A stretch of DNA of 64,000 nt from JAWKWH01 sp963669455 (GTDB lineage: Bacteria; Pseudomonadota; Alphaproteobacteria; Rhizobiales; Rhizobiaceae). The DNA lies in assembly GCA_963669455.1 (NCBI GenBank), contig OY770026.1, positions 434,001 through 498,000 of the forward strand, given 5' to 3'. Under the pieces are notes generated by a model, which saw only the letters and a list, made by a program, of their open reading frames with translations, was not told the origin of the DNA and made no database searches. Numbering within the stretch: position 1 is the first letter of the stretch; every line of letters begins with the position of its first letter. The translations under genes and the position numbers were made by a program. This document shows, piece after piece, positions 8,882-17,885 of the stretch.

Positions 8882-9928
8882 CTATCTGCGCCTGGCGGTT
8901 CTGGCAGCTTCAAGGCAGGCTGACATCAACAGTTGACGGCATATCGGAGCGGCTAAATCAGCATTGCGCCGTGTTTTGAGTATGGCTTCCTGTAGCCGGC
9001 TCAGCATTCGAGCTATAAGGCTGGCATCCCATCGGACAAGTGCTTTTTCGACCGTTGTTCGCCGGGCAAAGAAAACCGGTGGTCTGGACCCGGCAACAAG
9101 CGAAGCCGCATTGCCCTTGCCGGTATCAAGTCGGTTTCGCAATTGTTGCAGCAACTGCAACTGCCGCATGATGGCCGACAGCACCACAAAGGGATTGGCA
9201 CCGGTGTCGGTAAAGCGCCTGAAAGCCTGGTCGCAAGCCGGCAAATCACCTGCCAGAACGGCGTCGACGATCGCATCTTGGGACAGCATGGACACATCAC
9301 CGATAGAGGCTTGAATATCTTCGGCCAGGACTTCCGTTTTGCCATGACAATAAAGCACCAGTTTTTCCAGTTCGCTGCGGCTTGCGAGCCGATCACCACC
9401 GAGTGAATTCTTCAAAAGCTGGCGGGCCTCCAGCCCGATTGTCAGGCCGGCCCTGGATAGTTCATCATCGATCAAACCATCGATGGCCCGTGCATTGTCC
9501 GCATAGCATGGCAATGCCATTGCGGCACCTGCCTGCTCGACAATCAGGCGCAATCGTGATCCTTTTTTCAGGTCGCCGGCCTCCAGCAATATCGTTGAAT
9601 CAACCGGCGGCGTATCGCAAAGTGAAGAAACGGCATTGGCAAGCGCCTTGTCGTTTGACACGTTGCGCAACCAAACCAGCCGGCTGCCGCCAAACATGGA
9701 AATCGTCCTGGCTTCGTCTATCAACCGGCCGGCGTCACCAGCCAGGTCTGCCGCATCCAGCTTGAGCACAGCAAACGGGTCGTCGAGTGGAAGCTCTGTG
9801 GATCGGGCAAATTTTCGCGCGCGCTCCGACACCATTCCCCGGTCAGGACCGTAAATCAGCACGATGGGTGTTTGCGGGTTGGGTTTCGTCAGCCAACCGT
9901 CTACTTCATGGGCTTTTTTTTGTGCCAT
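8882..9928 (-). CDS. holA: DNA polymerase III subunit delta
   Basis: Clamp-loader delta subunit, which opens the beta sliding clamp. 348 residues, usual length. The N-terminal part (PIVLIYGPDRGMVSERA) and the C-terminal helical collar (ARMLSRLQEAILKTRRNADLAAPICRQLLM) fit the family. It is convergent with parB with a 28 bp gap. The gene immediately upstream on the same strand is rirA, only 8 bp away, so holA seems to be read from the iron-regulated rirA promoter or from one inside rirA. In many Rhizobiales lptE and leuS occupy that place instead. Confidence 0.93.
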   Translation of the reverse strand: MAQKKAHEVDGWLTKPNPQTPIVLIYGPDRGMVSERARKFARSTELPLDDPFAVLKLDAADLAGDAGRLIDEARTISMFGGSRLVWLRNVSNDKALANAVSSLCDTPPVDSTILLEAGDLKKGSRLRLIVEQAGAAMALPCYADNARAIDGLIDDELSRAGLTIGLEARQLLKNSLGGDRLASRSELEKLVLYCHGKTEVLAEDIQASIGDVSMLSQDAIVDAVLAGDLPACDQAFRRFTDTGANPFVVLSAIMRQLQLLQQLRNRLDTGKGNAASLVAGSRPPVFFARRTTVEKALVRWDASLIARMLSRLQEAILKTRRNADLAAPICRQLLMSACLEAARTARRR

Positions 9929-9936
9929 AGCTGGTG

Positions 9937-10401
9937 TCAGCCGGTAGCTGCGGTCTTTACTGTCAAATCGTTTAAGCCGAGAAGCATGGATATGTCCGGC
10001 TTCGCCTGTGCCAGATCATGGATACTGTGTTTTGCCAGGACTGCAAAGAAGGCATCAAGCGCTTCACGAAGCGCAATATTTAGCCCACAATTGGCGACCA
10101 GGGGGCAATCAGCATCGTCATTGTCAAAACATTCCGCCATTGAGAAGTTGTCTTCCGTGATTTTGACAACATCAAGAAGCGAGATATCCTTTGCCGGCTT
10201 AGCAAGTTTTACCCCACCATTGCGGCCCCTGACGGTTTCGACCAATCCGCCAGCTACCAAAGGCTGCAGGATCTTGAACAAAAACAATTCGGAGACATGG
10301 TAGGCACGGGCAATCTCGGGCACACGGCTGAGGCCATCGGGATTGGCGGCGCAATACATCAGCATTCTGATTGCGTAATTGGTTTGCTTTGTAAGCCTCA
10401 A
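9937..10401 (-). CDS. rirA: Iron-responsive Rrf2-family regulator RirA
   Basis: Rrf2-family winged-helix regulator that represses iron uptake in rhizobia when it carries an iron-sulfur cluster. I place the start at TTG 10401: it gives the family start MRLTKQTNYAIRMLMYCA, and GGGAGG stands five bases before it. An in-frame ATG at 10428 would add nine residues. The three cluster-ligand cysteines of RirA are present (AECFDN, DCPLVANC). 154 residues, close to the usual 155-160. An Irr-box-like palindrome lies upstream. holA follows after 8 bp. Confidence 0.92.
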   Translation of the reverse strand: MRLTKQTNYAIRMLMYCAANPDGLSRVPEIARAYHVSELFLFKILQPLVAGGLVETVRGRNGGVKLAKPAKDISLLDVVKITEDNFSMAECFDNDDADCPLVANCGLNIALREALDAFFAVLAKHSIHDLAQAKPDISMLLGLNDLTVKTAATG

Positions 10402-10434
10402 ATTGGCCTCCCGGATATCTGTCAGCATGAGCAG

Positions 10435-10451
10435 TTTAGAATCATTCTAGA
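10435..10451. promoter_or_regulatory. Iron-control-element (Irr box) palindrome
   Basis: TTTAGAATCATTCTAGA fits the ICE motif TTTAGAA-N3-TTCTAAA recognised by the haem-responsive regulator Irr in rhizobia, with one mismatch in the right arm. It lies between rirA (minus strand) and the iron-binding-protein gene (plus strand) and could serve either. Irr is known to repress rirA under low iron in some rhizobia; the effect here is inferred. Confidence 0.72.
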
Positions 10452-10545
10452 AAAGATGATAAAGTTTGTCCACTTTTATCTTGACTCTTGGAGCGTTGTT
10501 TTTAAAAGGTGACGAAATCATTCATGTTAAAAACCGGAGCCATCG

Positions 10546-11589
10546 ATGAATCCTCGTTCTTTCATATCCAAAATTGCGCTTTCCAGCTTAGTTGCATCTG
10601 TAACTATCGCCGGCGCCAAGGCTGCCGATCAGGTTAATATCTATTCCTATCGTCAACCTCAGCTGATTAAGCCGTTGCTCGATGCATTTACTGAAAAGAC
10701 CAAAATTCAGACAAATGTGCTGTTCTTGAACAAGGGGCTTGTCGAGCGGATCAAGGCCGAAGGTCTCAACTCGCCGGTCGATGTGATTTTTACCGTGGAT
10801 ATCGGACGGCTCAGCCAGGCTAAGGCCGATGGCGTGACCCAGCCCGTTGCGGTGGACAAAATAAACGCCAACGTCCCGGAATCATACCGGGATAAGGAAG
10901 GGCACTGGTTTGGCCTGACGACGCGCGGCCGTGTCGTCTATGCGTCGAAGGACAGAGTTCAGCAGGACAAGATTACCTATGAGGAACTTGCCGATCCGAA
11001 ATGGAAGGGGCGCATCTGTGTCCGCAGTGGCCAGCATTCCTACAATCTTGCCCTGATTGCCTCGATGGTTGCTCATCATGGTGAAGAAAAGGCGGAAAAA
11101 TGGCTTTCCGGCGTAAAAGCCAATCTGGCGCGCAAACCCAATGGCAATGACCGTGCGCAGGCAAAGGGCATTTACTCAGGCGAATGTGATATCGGGATCG
11201 GCAACACCTATTATGTCGGCCTGATGATCACCAATGAAAAGGAACCTGAACAAAAAGACTGGGCCGATGCGATGAAAGTGTTGTTTCCCAACGCTGCAAA
11301 TCGCGGCACCCATGTCAATATTTCAGGTATGGCGCTGGCCAAAAACGCGCCGAACAAGGAAAATGCCCTCCGCCTGATGGAATTTCTGGCTTCCGCAGAG
11401 GGGCAGGAAATCTATGCCAGGCAGGTGTTTGAATATCCTGTAAAGCCGGATGCAGCCGCCTCGGATATCGTTAAATCCTTCGGCGAGATCAACCCCGATA
11501 CCCTGGCCCTGGGTGAAATTGCAAAAAACCGCAAGGCGGCATCCATTCTGGTCGACAAGGTTGGGTTCGACGACGGGCCGGGCTCCTGA
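10546..11589 (+). CDS. Ferric iron ABC transporter, periplasmic binding protein
   Basis: Periplasmic ferric-ion binding protein of the FutA/FbpA type. 347 residues with a Sec signal peptide cleaved after about residue 27 (SVTIAGAKA). Mature motifs include QVNIYSYRQPQLIKPL, the mid-protein IGNTYYVG tyrosine motif of iron-binding FbpA-like proteins, and the C-terminal MEFLASAEGQEIYA. No permease or ATPase gene is adjacent, so its transporter partners must be elsewhere. It is divergent from rirA and the Irr-box-like site, which suggests control by iron. Confidence 0.9.
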   Translation: MNPRSFISKIALSSLVASVTIAGAKAADQVNIYSYRQPQLIKPLLDAFTEKTKIQTNVLFLNKGLVERIKAEGLNSPVDVIFTVDIGRLSQAKADGVTQPVAVDKINANVPESYRDKEGHWFGLTTRGRVVYASKDRVQQDKITYEELADPKWKGRICVRSGQHSYNLALIASMVAHHGEEKAEKWLSGVKANLARKPNGNDRAQAKGIYSGECDIGIGNTYYVGLMITNEKEPEQKDWADAMKVLFPNAANRGTHVNISGMALAKNAPNKENALRLMEFLASAEGQEIYARQVFEYPVKPDAAASDIVKSFGEINPDTLALGEIAKNRKAASILVDKVGFDDGPGS

Positions 11590-11613
11590 TAATATCCTCC
11601 AAGTTTGACGATG

Positions 11614-11646
11614 ATGGCGCGGATGATCCCGCGCCATTTTCTTTTC
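11614..11646 (+). terminator. Rho-independent terminator of the iron-binding protein gene
   Basis: A GGCGCGG / CCGCGCC stem with a short loop is followed by ATTTTCTTTT. It sits in the 66 bp between this gene and the convergent cobT, and may also act on the opposite strand. Confidence 0.75.
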
Positions 11647-11655
11647 AAAATTGCT

Positions 11656-12690
11656 CTAACCATTGCTGTCTGACACGCCGGCATCGGCAAAACTCGCCAT
11701 CCCGTTGTGGCAGGCCAGCGCGGCTTTTAGCAGATTGATCGCCAAACAGGCTCCGGACCCCTCGCCAAGCCGCATATTCAGATCGTGAAGCGGCCGCATG
11801 CCGATACGGTCAAGCAAGGCGTCGTGTGCCTGTTCTGCCGACCGGTGCGCGCATTTGGTGTGATCCAGTCCGCCACTGTTCAAGACGGCGAGCGGAGCAG
11901 CGGCTGCGGTACAGACATAGCCATCGAGCAAAACGGGTATGCTGTGATGGCGGGCTGCCAATATCGCGCCAAACATGGCCGCCAACTCACGGCCACCGAC
12001 CGCGGCTAGGATACGCAATGGATCATCCCTTGCAGATTGATGCGTTTTTAATGCGGCATCGACAACTGCAGCCTTGCGCGCCAGCCCGTCATCATCGACA
12101 CCGGTCCCGCGGCCTACCCAATCGGTTCCGGAGCCGCCAAACAGGCCAGCGCATATTGCCGCAGCGGAGGTCGTGTTGCCGATCCCCATTTCGCCGATAC
12201 AGATCAGATGGGCGCTGGAACGCACGGATTGATAGCCCTTGTTGATTGCATCGAGAAATTCTTCATCGGGCATTGCGGGCGCTTCGGTGAAATCCTGCGT
12301 GGGATTTTCAATGTCCAGCGCGATGACGCGTAAATTGGCGCCGGCCTGGCGTGCCAACTGGTTGATGGCCGCACCGCCGGCGGAAAAATTGGCGACCATC
12401 TGACCGGTGACTTCGGCGGGGAAAGCCGAAACGCCGCGGGCGGTGACACCATGAGAGCCGGCAAAAATCAGGACGTCGACCTCGTCAAGTGCGGGCATCT
12501 CGCGGCCCTGCCAGTGGGCCATCCAGATGGCCAGTTCCTCAAGGCGGCCAAGGCTGCCTTGCGGCTTCGTTAGCGAATTCTGGCGCGCGGAGGCGGCATT
12601 CGCCGCTTGCCTGCTTCCCTCAGGGAGTTCCATGCAAGCCTGGCGCAGACCTTCCAGTGATTTGAACATGCCTTCTCTTTCATCATTCAT
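11656..12690 (-). CDS. cobT: Nicotinate-nucleotide-dimethylbenzimidazole phosphoribosyltransferase
   Basis: Makes alpha-ribazole 5'-phosphate for the lower ligand of cobalamin (CobT in Salmonella naming, CobU in Pseudomonas denitrificans naming; not the chelatase CobT). 344 residues, usual length. Motifs: GEMGIGNTTSAAAICAGL in the middle, and the C-terminal RLGEGSGACLA with the conserved catalytic glutamate. A second in-frame ATG at 12669 (MFKSLEGL) has a purine-rich GAGAAGG just upstream and may be the real start. It is the last gene of cobA-cobB-cobS-cobT on the minus strand. Confidence 0.95.
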   Translation of the reverse strand: MNDEREGMFKSLEGLRQACMELPEGSRQAANAASARQNSLTKPQGSLGRLEELAIWMAHWQGREMPALDEVDVLIFAGSHGVTARGVSAFPAEVTGQMVANFSAGGAAINQLARQAGANLRVIALDIENPTQDFTEAPAMPDEEFLDAINKGYQSVRSSAHLICIGEMGIGNTTSAAAICAGLFGGSGTDWVGRGTGVDDDGLARKAAVVDAALKTHQSARDDPLRILAAVGGRELAAMFGAILAARHHSIPVLLDGYVCTAAAAPLAVLNSGGLDHTKCAHRSAEQAHDALLDRIGMRPLHDLNMRLGEGSGACLAINLLKAALACHNGMASFADAGVSDSNG

Positions 12691-12715
12691 AGAGCGGGAT
12701 TTTCAAGACTATTAA

Positions 12716-13477
12716 TTAGCTGGCTAATAAAATGGCAGTAATCAGGATCAACATTTCACCACCTTGCTGAAGTGCGCCCATAACGTCGCCTGTGTGACCG
12801 CCGATCTGGCGCTCGCAAATAGTTTTAAGCGCAAAAAACCAGCCAAGCAGAATGCCCGCAGCTATGGCTGTAAATGCCAAACCGGAGGCCAGCAGGGCAG
12901 AAAGGCCGATTATCAGCGCAATGATTGCGGTTTGAGGGCCGATAACGCTGATCCCGGCCGATAATCCGTCGCTGCGGGCCGGTTTTACCAGGATCAGGAA
13001 GGCCGGGAACAAGGCCCTCGAAGCCATGTGCGCGGCCACGACGATTAGTGCGGCGCTTGCCGGGTGTGCCAGTGATGCAATGGCAGACCAGCGTATCAAT
13101 ATGATTAGGATCAGCGTCAAAGTCCCGTAGGTGCCAATCCGGCTGTCGCGCATGATATCGAGTTTTTGCCCGGCGGTTTTTCCGCCACCAAATCCGTCCG
13201 CTGTATCGGCGGCACCATCTTCATGCAGCGCTCCGGTTACTGCGATCGTCGCAGCGACACAAAGTGCTGCAGCGAGTTGCGGTCCAAGCCCGGCACCGTG
13301 CGCCAGCAGCAATATTGCCGCGCCAATCGCCCCGACAACCAGTCCGGCAATTGGTGCTGCCCATTGCGCGGCGGCAAAATCCGTATCGGCGGACAACCAG
13401 CGTCCCGCGGGTAATCTGGTATAAAATGTCAGGCAGACCAGCACCTGTTGTAACAATTGTTTTGGGGAAATGGTCAC
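12716..13477 (-). CDS. cobS: Adenosylcobinamide-GDP ribazoletransferase
   Basis: Membrane enzyme that joins adenosylcobinamide-GDP and alpha-ribazole (phosphate) to form cobalamin (phosphate); CobV in P. denitrificans naming. 253 residues with about seven hydrophobic segments. The signature aspartate-rich motif HEDGAADTADGFGGG, thought to bind magnesium, is at about residue 85. Its start overlaps the stop of cobB by four bases. Confidence 0.94.
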   Translation of the reverse strand: MTISPKQLLQQVLVCLTFYTRLPAGRWLSADTDFAAAQWAAPIAGLVVGAIGAAILLLAHGAGLGPQLAAALCVAATIAVTGALHEDGAADTADGFGGGKTAGQKLDIMRDSRIGTYGTLTLILIILIRWSAIASLAHPASAALIVVAAHMASRALFPAFLILVKPARSDGLSAGISVIGPQTAIIALIIGLSALLASGLAFTAIAAGILLGWFFALKTICERQIGGHTGDVMGALQQGGEMLILITAILLAS

Positions 13478-14802
13478 GCGTCACTCCGCGCAATGGCGTG
13501 GAAGAATGTTCCGGTCACATTGCTGCGATGCCCGCCTGAAAGGCCGATTACATTTCCCAAACCATCGGAAATCTCGCCAAGCCTGTCGTCCGTGCCGGGA
13601 TCGACGACACTGGCATAGTGGAATTCATGACCGCGTATTGTCTCACCGGCATTTCCGATCGGACAATCGGTGTGAAGAGCCGCACGGCGGTAGCCGAGGT
13701 TCATTTTTCGCCTGGCGAAACTGGTCGCATGATCGAGCAGGCCAAGCATTTGATGGGTTACACCGTCGGCGTCCTCAAGTGATTTGCCCAAGACCATATA
13801 GCCACCGCATTCTCCGTGAACCGGTTTGGCCGCGGCGAATTCCTTGATGCCGTGTTTGAAATTTTCCGCGCCAGCCAGTTTTCCGGCATGCAATTCCGGA
13901 TAACCGCCGGCAAGCCAGCAACAGTCGCATGTCGAAGGTGGTGCTTCGTCGGCAAGCGGGGAAAAGAAAACCAGTTCTGCGCCGGCTTGCCGCCAGCCGG
14001 ACAAAAGGTGCGGATAGACAAAACTGAATGCCGCGTCCTGCGCAAGTGCGATGCGCTGACCTGGTGGCGGAAGTTGGAATGTGCGGCTGTCGCCGTCTGG
14101 CATTTTTGACCCAAACGGTGCTGCCAGATCGCAAATCCGGTCGATGTTGAGCGATACCTCCATCGTGTCGGCCAACCGCTCGATAAATCCTTCGATCGCC
14201 TGGTGTTCACTTGCTTGCACGAGGCCAAGATGCCGCTCCGGCAATGCCATATCGGGGTTGCGCCTAATGGCGCCGACCACCGGCATGCCGATTTTTTCAA
14301 GCGCATCGGCACAATAGTTCTGATGCCTTTCGCTGGCGACCTGGTTCAAGATGACGCCGCCGACCGCCACATCTGGATCGTGGACCGAAAACCCGCGGGC
14401 GATGGCGGCAACCGTCTGCGATTGTCCGGAAACATCCAGTACGAGCAATGCGGGCAGGCCAAACAAGCGCGCCAGATCGGCCGCAGCTCCGGTCCGGCCC
14501 TCGCCGGCGGCTATTCCGTCGAACAGACCCATTGCGCTTTCAAGAACAACCATATCCGCACCGCTGGCTGTCTGGTCTGCAAGGCTGTTAAGCAGCGCCG
14601 GCGGCATGGCCCAACTGTCGAGGTTGATGCCGGGCATTCCGGTTGCCGCCGTGTGAAACCCCGGATCGATATAATCCGGGCCTGATTTTGCGCCTTTCAC
14701 AATGACCCCACGCCGCCGCAAGGCGCGCATGAGGCCGATGGCGACACTGGTTTTGCCGCTGCCTGAGCGCGGTGCTCCGATAATCAAGCCGCGGGCCGTC
14801 AT
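13474..14802 (-). CDS. cobB: Cobyrinate / hydrogenobyrinate a,c-diamide synthase
   Basis: Glutamine- and ATP-dependent amidation of the a and c side chains of hydrogenobyrinic acid. 442 residues. The N-terminal dethiobiotin-synthetase-like ATP domain has GAPRSGSGKTSVAIGLM. The C-terminal class I glutamine amidotransferase domain has the nucleophile cysteine in HGECGGYMVLG. It overlaps cobA upstream and cobS downstream by four bases each, so the four-gene set is tightly coupled. Confidence 0.95.
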   Translation of the reverse strand: MTARGLIIGAPRSGSGKTSVAIGLMRALRRRGVIVKGAKSGPDYIDPGFHTAATGMPGINLDSWAMPPALLNSLADQTASGADMVVLESAMGLFDGIAAGEGRTGAAADLARLFGLPALLVLDVSGQSQTVAAIARGFSVHDPDVAVGGVILNQVASERHQNYCADALEKIGMPVVGAIRRNPDMALPERHLGLVQASEHQAIEGFIERLADTMEVSLNIDRICDLAAPFGSKMPDGDSRTFQLPPPGQRIALAQDAAFSFVYPHLLSGWRQAGAELVFFSPLADEAPPSTCDCCWLAGGYPELHAGKLAGAENFKHGIKEFAAAKPVHGECGGYMVLGKSLEDADGVTHQMLGLLDHATSFARRKMNLGYRRAALHTDCPIGNAGETIRGHEFHYASVVDPGTDDRLGEISDGLGNVIGLSGGHRSNVTGTFFHAIARSDA

Positions 14803-15602
14803 TGTGTTACTCCGATAGGTATGATCGACTGCAACTCGTCACGGAACGAGACTATTTTGCCATAAATCACCAGCGCCGGTGAGGAAAAGCCTTCTGCAAC
14901 CGCTTGGCCGGCGATGGTTGCGGCGGTCGCTACCAATATCCGTTCATCGGGTGTGGTTGCCGATTGAATGACGCTTGCGGGTGTTTGTGGCGGCATGCCG
15001 CCCGAGATCAGGGCGTCTGATATTTTGGCGATGTTGGTGAGACCCATATAGACGATAACCGGTTGTCCGGTTCTGGCAAGTGCTCCCCAATCGACGTCAC
15101 CTTCGCTTTTGGGCGCATGACCGGTTGCCAAAATGATCGCGCGGTTGGTGCCCCTCATTGTCGCGGGTATGCCAGCGCTGGCAAGTGCGGCGAAAGCGGC
15201 TGTTATTCCCGGCAGAACGCGAAAAGGGATTCCGGCCTGTGCCAGCAGCATCGCCTCCTCGCCGCCCCGGCCGAAGACATAGGGGTCGCCGCCTTTCAAT
15301 CGCAATACGCGCTTTTTCTGCCGGGCGAGGCTTATCAGCAGATCATTGATTGACCCCTGTGTGGCGGAAACTTTGCCGCCGCGTTTGCCGACAAAATGCA
15401 ATTCGGCATCGATTGCGGCATTCAGCGCGTCGGCATTGACCAGCGCATCATAAACAATGGCGTCGGCATTGGCGATTGCATCAACGACATCCAGGGTCAG
15501 GCTGCCGAGGTTACCAGGCCCTGCACCGGCCAGCCAGACATGGCCCGGTTCGAAGCAGTCCGGGCTGAAAGGCAGGTGTTTTAGAATTTGTTCCAGGCTC
15601 AT
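14799..15602 (-). CDS. cobA: Uroporphyrinogen-III C-methyltransferase
   Basis: SAM-dependent methyltransferase that makes precorrin-2, the entry to both the sirohaem and cobalamin branches. 267 residues, tetrapyrrole methylase fold. Motifs: VWLAGAGPGNLGSLTLD at about residue 22, and LRLKGGDPYVFGRGGEEA in the middle. There is no CysG-type dehydrogenase/chelatase domain. It is divergent from cbiD with a 53 bp gap, which must hold both promoters. Confidence 0.95.
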   Translation of the reverse strand: MSLEQILKHLPFSPDCFEPGHVWLAGAGPGNLGSLTLDVVDAIANADAIVYDALVNADALNAAIDAELHFVGKRGGKVSATQGSINDLLISLARQKKRVLRLKGGDPYVFGRGGEEAMLLAQAGIPFRVLPGITAAFAALASAGIPATMRGTNRAIILATGHAPKSEGDVDWGALARTGQPVIVYMGLTNIAKISDALISGGMPPQTPASVIQSATTPDERILVATAATIAGQAVAEGFSSPALVIYGKIVSFRDELQSIIPIGVTQ

Positions 15603-15655
15603 GGCCGTTCCATTTTCAGATGACGGTTGGTCTGTGGGGGCTTATAGCTTTGGTG

Positions 15656-16774
15656 ATGGGTGATGAGTTGAAAAATTTGCGACGTGGATGGACGACGGGT
15701 GCGTGCGCGGCTGCCGCGGCGAAAGCCGCCTGTTCGGCGCTTCTGACCGGCGAATTTCCAGATCCGGTGACCATCACGCTGCCCGGCGGGCAAAAACCGG
15801 CTTTCGCCCTGGCGCAGCATCGCTTGACCAAGACAAAAGCAACTGCCGCCATCGTCAAGGATGCCGGCGATGATCCGGACGTGACCCATGGCGCGCTGAT
15901 CTGCGTGACCGTGAAACGAAACGCTAAGGGCGGCGGCCTTACCTTCAAGGCGGGAGAGGGTGTGGGGACGGTCACCCGCGCCGGGCTTCCGGTACCGCCG
16001 GGTGAGCCGGCAATCAATCCGATGCCGCGGACAATGATCGCGCGGGCCATTGCCGATATCGCCGGTGACAATACCGCGTTTGACGTCGAGGTGGCCGTAC
16101 CGGGTGGTGAGAAAATCGCCCGCAGAACATTGAATGGCCGGCTTGGAATCGTTGGCGGGATATCGATACTCGGTACCACGGGAATTGTGATCCCGTATTC
16201 GTGTTCTTCCTGGATACACTCGATCCATCGCGGCATCGATGTGGCGCGCGCGGCCGGCTTTGACCATGTTGCCGCGTCGACCGGCTCGTCTTCGGAAAAT
16301 GCGGTTCGCGCGCTGCACGGGCTTGAGGAACAACAGCTTCTGGATATGGGTGACTTTGTCGGCGGCACGCTCAAATATCTCAGAATGCATCCGGTCCGGC
16401 GCGTCACCATCGCCGGTGGGGCCGCAAAAATGACCAAACTCGCCCAGGGAATGCTGGACCTTCATTCGGCCCGCGGGGCACCTGATCTGACCATGCTTGC
16501 CCAGATCGCCATCAAACTGGGCGCCAGCGACGGGCTGGCTGGCCGTATCGGCAGCGCCAATACGGTAGCCGAAGTGTTCGAACTGGCGCATGGTGAGGGG
16601 ATTGCGATCGGGGACGCGGTTGCCGGAAAAGCGTGGCGCACTGCCGCTCAGGTTTTGGATGACCCCACCGTGATGCTTGAGATCATCGTCTTTGATCGCG
16701 ACAAAAACCAATTGGGCCATGCCCCGTTTGCGGCTGCATCCGGTCATGCGCCGCGACCTCTGAAGCGGCGCTGA
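15656..16774 (+). CDS. cbiD: Cobalt-precorrin-5B C1-methyltransferase CbiD
   Basis: CbiD performs C1 methylation and deacylation of the corrin ring, doing the job of CobF. 372 residues from ATG 15656 (MGDELKNLRRGWTTGACAAA), chosen because family similarity starts there; an in-frame ATG at 15620 lacks a clear ribosome site. No cobF is seen, so CbiD probably fills that step of an otherwise oxygen-dependent pathway, as known in other Rhizobiales. It is embedded on the plus strand between minus-strand genes, and its 3' end overlaps that of cobM by 31 bp. Confidence 0.95.
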   Translation: MGDELKNLRRGWTTGACAAAAAKAACSALLTGEFPDPVTITLPGGQKPAFALAQHRLTKTKATAAIVKDAGDDPDVTHGALICVTVKRNAKGGGLTFKAGEGVGTVTRAGLPVPPGEPAINPMPRTMIARAIADIAGDNTAFDVEVAVPGGEKIARRTLNGRLGIVGGISILGTTGIVIPYSCSSWIHSIHRGIDVARAAGFDHVAASTGSSSENAVRALHGLEEQQLLDMGDFVGGTLKYLRMHPVRRVTIAGGAAKMTKLAQGMLDLHSARGAPDLTMLAQIAIKLGASDGLAGRIGSANTVAEVFELAHGEGIAIGDAVAGKAWRTAAQVLDDPTVMLEIIVFDRDKNQLGHAPFAAASGHAPRPLKRR

Positions 16775-17505
16775 TAGGCTTGATCGTATAGCGCGCTTTC
16801 GGAAAATTCCTCGTCAGCCAGGCCGGGTCCGACGAAAATCAGCGCCGTCCGGTCGATCCCGCTTCCCGTCATCGCTGTTTCAATCGTGCCAAGCGTTGCG
16901 CGGATGATCTGTTGGTCAGGCCAGCTAGCGCGGGCGACAACGATAACCGGGCAATCAACGCCATAGTGCGGTGTCAGCTCATCGACGATCCGATCCAATG
17001 CGTGGATGGCAAGATGGATGGCCAGGGTCGCGCCGGTCTGCCCGAATGCGTCCAGCGTTTCCGTTGCCGGCATTTTGGAGGCCCGGCCTGACACACGGGT
17101 GAGAACGAGGCTTTGTGACACTTCGGGCAAGGTGAGTTCGCGGCCAAGTGCGGATGCGGCGGCAGCAAATGACGGCACGCCGGGCGTCATCGAATAGTCA
17201 ATATTATGGCGCTTTAGCCGCCTTATCTGCTCTGCGACCGCACTCCATACCGACAGGTCGCCTGAATGAAGTCGTGCCACGTCAAGCCCGCTATCATTGG
17301 CCAGGACAAATTCAGCTTCCAGTTCGTCAAGCGACATTGGCGCGGTGTTTATGATCCTTGCATCCGGCGGGCAATGTTCAAGCAGGGCCTTTGGGATGAT
17401 CGATCCGGCGTAGAGGCATACCGGGCATTGTGCCAAAAGGTCCCGGCCGCGCAAGGTGATCAGATCGGCTGCACCCGGTCCGGCGCCAATGAAGTGTACG
17501 GTCAT
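16744..17505 (-). CDS. cobM: Precorrin-4 C11-methyltransferase
   Basis: Tetrapyrrole methylase acting on precorrin-4. 253 residues. Visible motifs: VHFIGAGPGAADLITLRGRDLL at the N-terminus, LHSGDLSVWSAVAEQ, and the end of the fold with GPGLADEEFSESALYD. Its 5' end overlaps the stop of cobE by four bases and its 3' end overlaps cbiD on the other strand. Confidence 0.94.
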   Translation of the reverse strand: MTVHFIGAGPGAADLITLRGRDLLAQCPVCLYAGSIIPKALLEHCPPDARIINTAPMSLDELEAEFVLANDSGLDVARLHSGDLSVWSAVAEQIRRLKRHNIDYSMTPGVPSFAAAASALGRELTLPEVSQSLVLTRVSGRASKMPATETLDAFGQTGATLAIHLAIHALDRIVDELTPHYGVDCPVIVVARASWPDQQIIRATLGTIETAMTGSGIDRTALIFVGPGLADEEFSESALYDQAYQRRFRGRGA

Positions 17506-17885
17506 GACGGCAATCCTTCCGCGATCGCACAGGTGACCGGGCCAATAATCTGCCTTGGGCAGACCAACAGCCCATCGTCGTCCAGTGCGCTAAGTGCTGC
17601 GGCTTCGCAAAGGCATTCGGTTCCCGTGTGGCGCAGCGAATGCGACGAGCGGGTGGCAAGCCTGCCATTCATCGCTGCCAGTCTTTCACTGTCGAAATAT
17701 CTGACCGCGATGCCCAGATTTTCTGCCGCAGCATTAAGACCAGCTGAGCCTTTTTTAAAGCTGGCGGTGGCGAGAATATCGATGTCCTGCCGCCGCAAAG
17801 ACCGGCTGGCGAGAACCGCATCGATAGCCGACAACATATCACTGCAACAGGTGCCACGCTTGAACCCTAGTCCGACCGAGATCAT
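17502..17885 (-). CDS. cobE: Cobalamin biosynthesis protein CobE (CbiG C-terminal type)
   Basis: Small protein homologous to the C-terminal domain of CbiG; in P. denitrificans CobE is needed for cobalamin synthesis, with a role near the ring-contraction steps that is not fully defined. 127 residues from ATG 17885 (MISVGLGFKRGTCCSDML), chosen because it overlaps the cobL stop as ATGA. The typical glycine-rich opening and TASFKKGSAGLNAAAENLG are present. Confidence 0.9.
   Translation of the reverse strand: MISVGLGFKRGTCCSDMLSAIDAVLASRSLRRQDIDILATASFKKGSAGLNAAAENLGIAVRYFDSERLAAMNGRLATRSSHSLRHTGTECLCEAAALSALDDDGLLVCPRQIIGPVTCAIAEGLPS

Noticed and set aside
15599..16747. 382-codon minus-strand frame opposite cbiD
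   Set aside because: Antisense shadow of cbiD; composition and lack of family features argue against coding.
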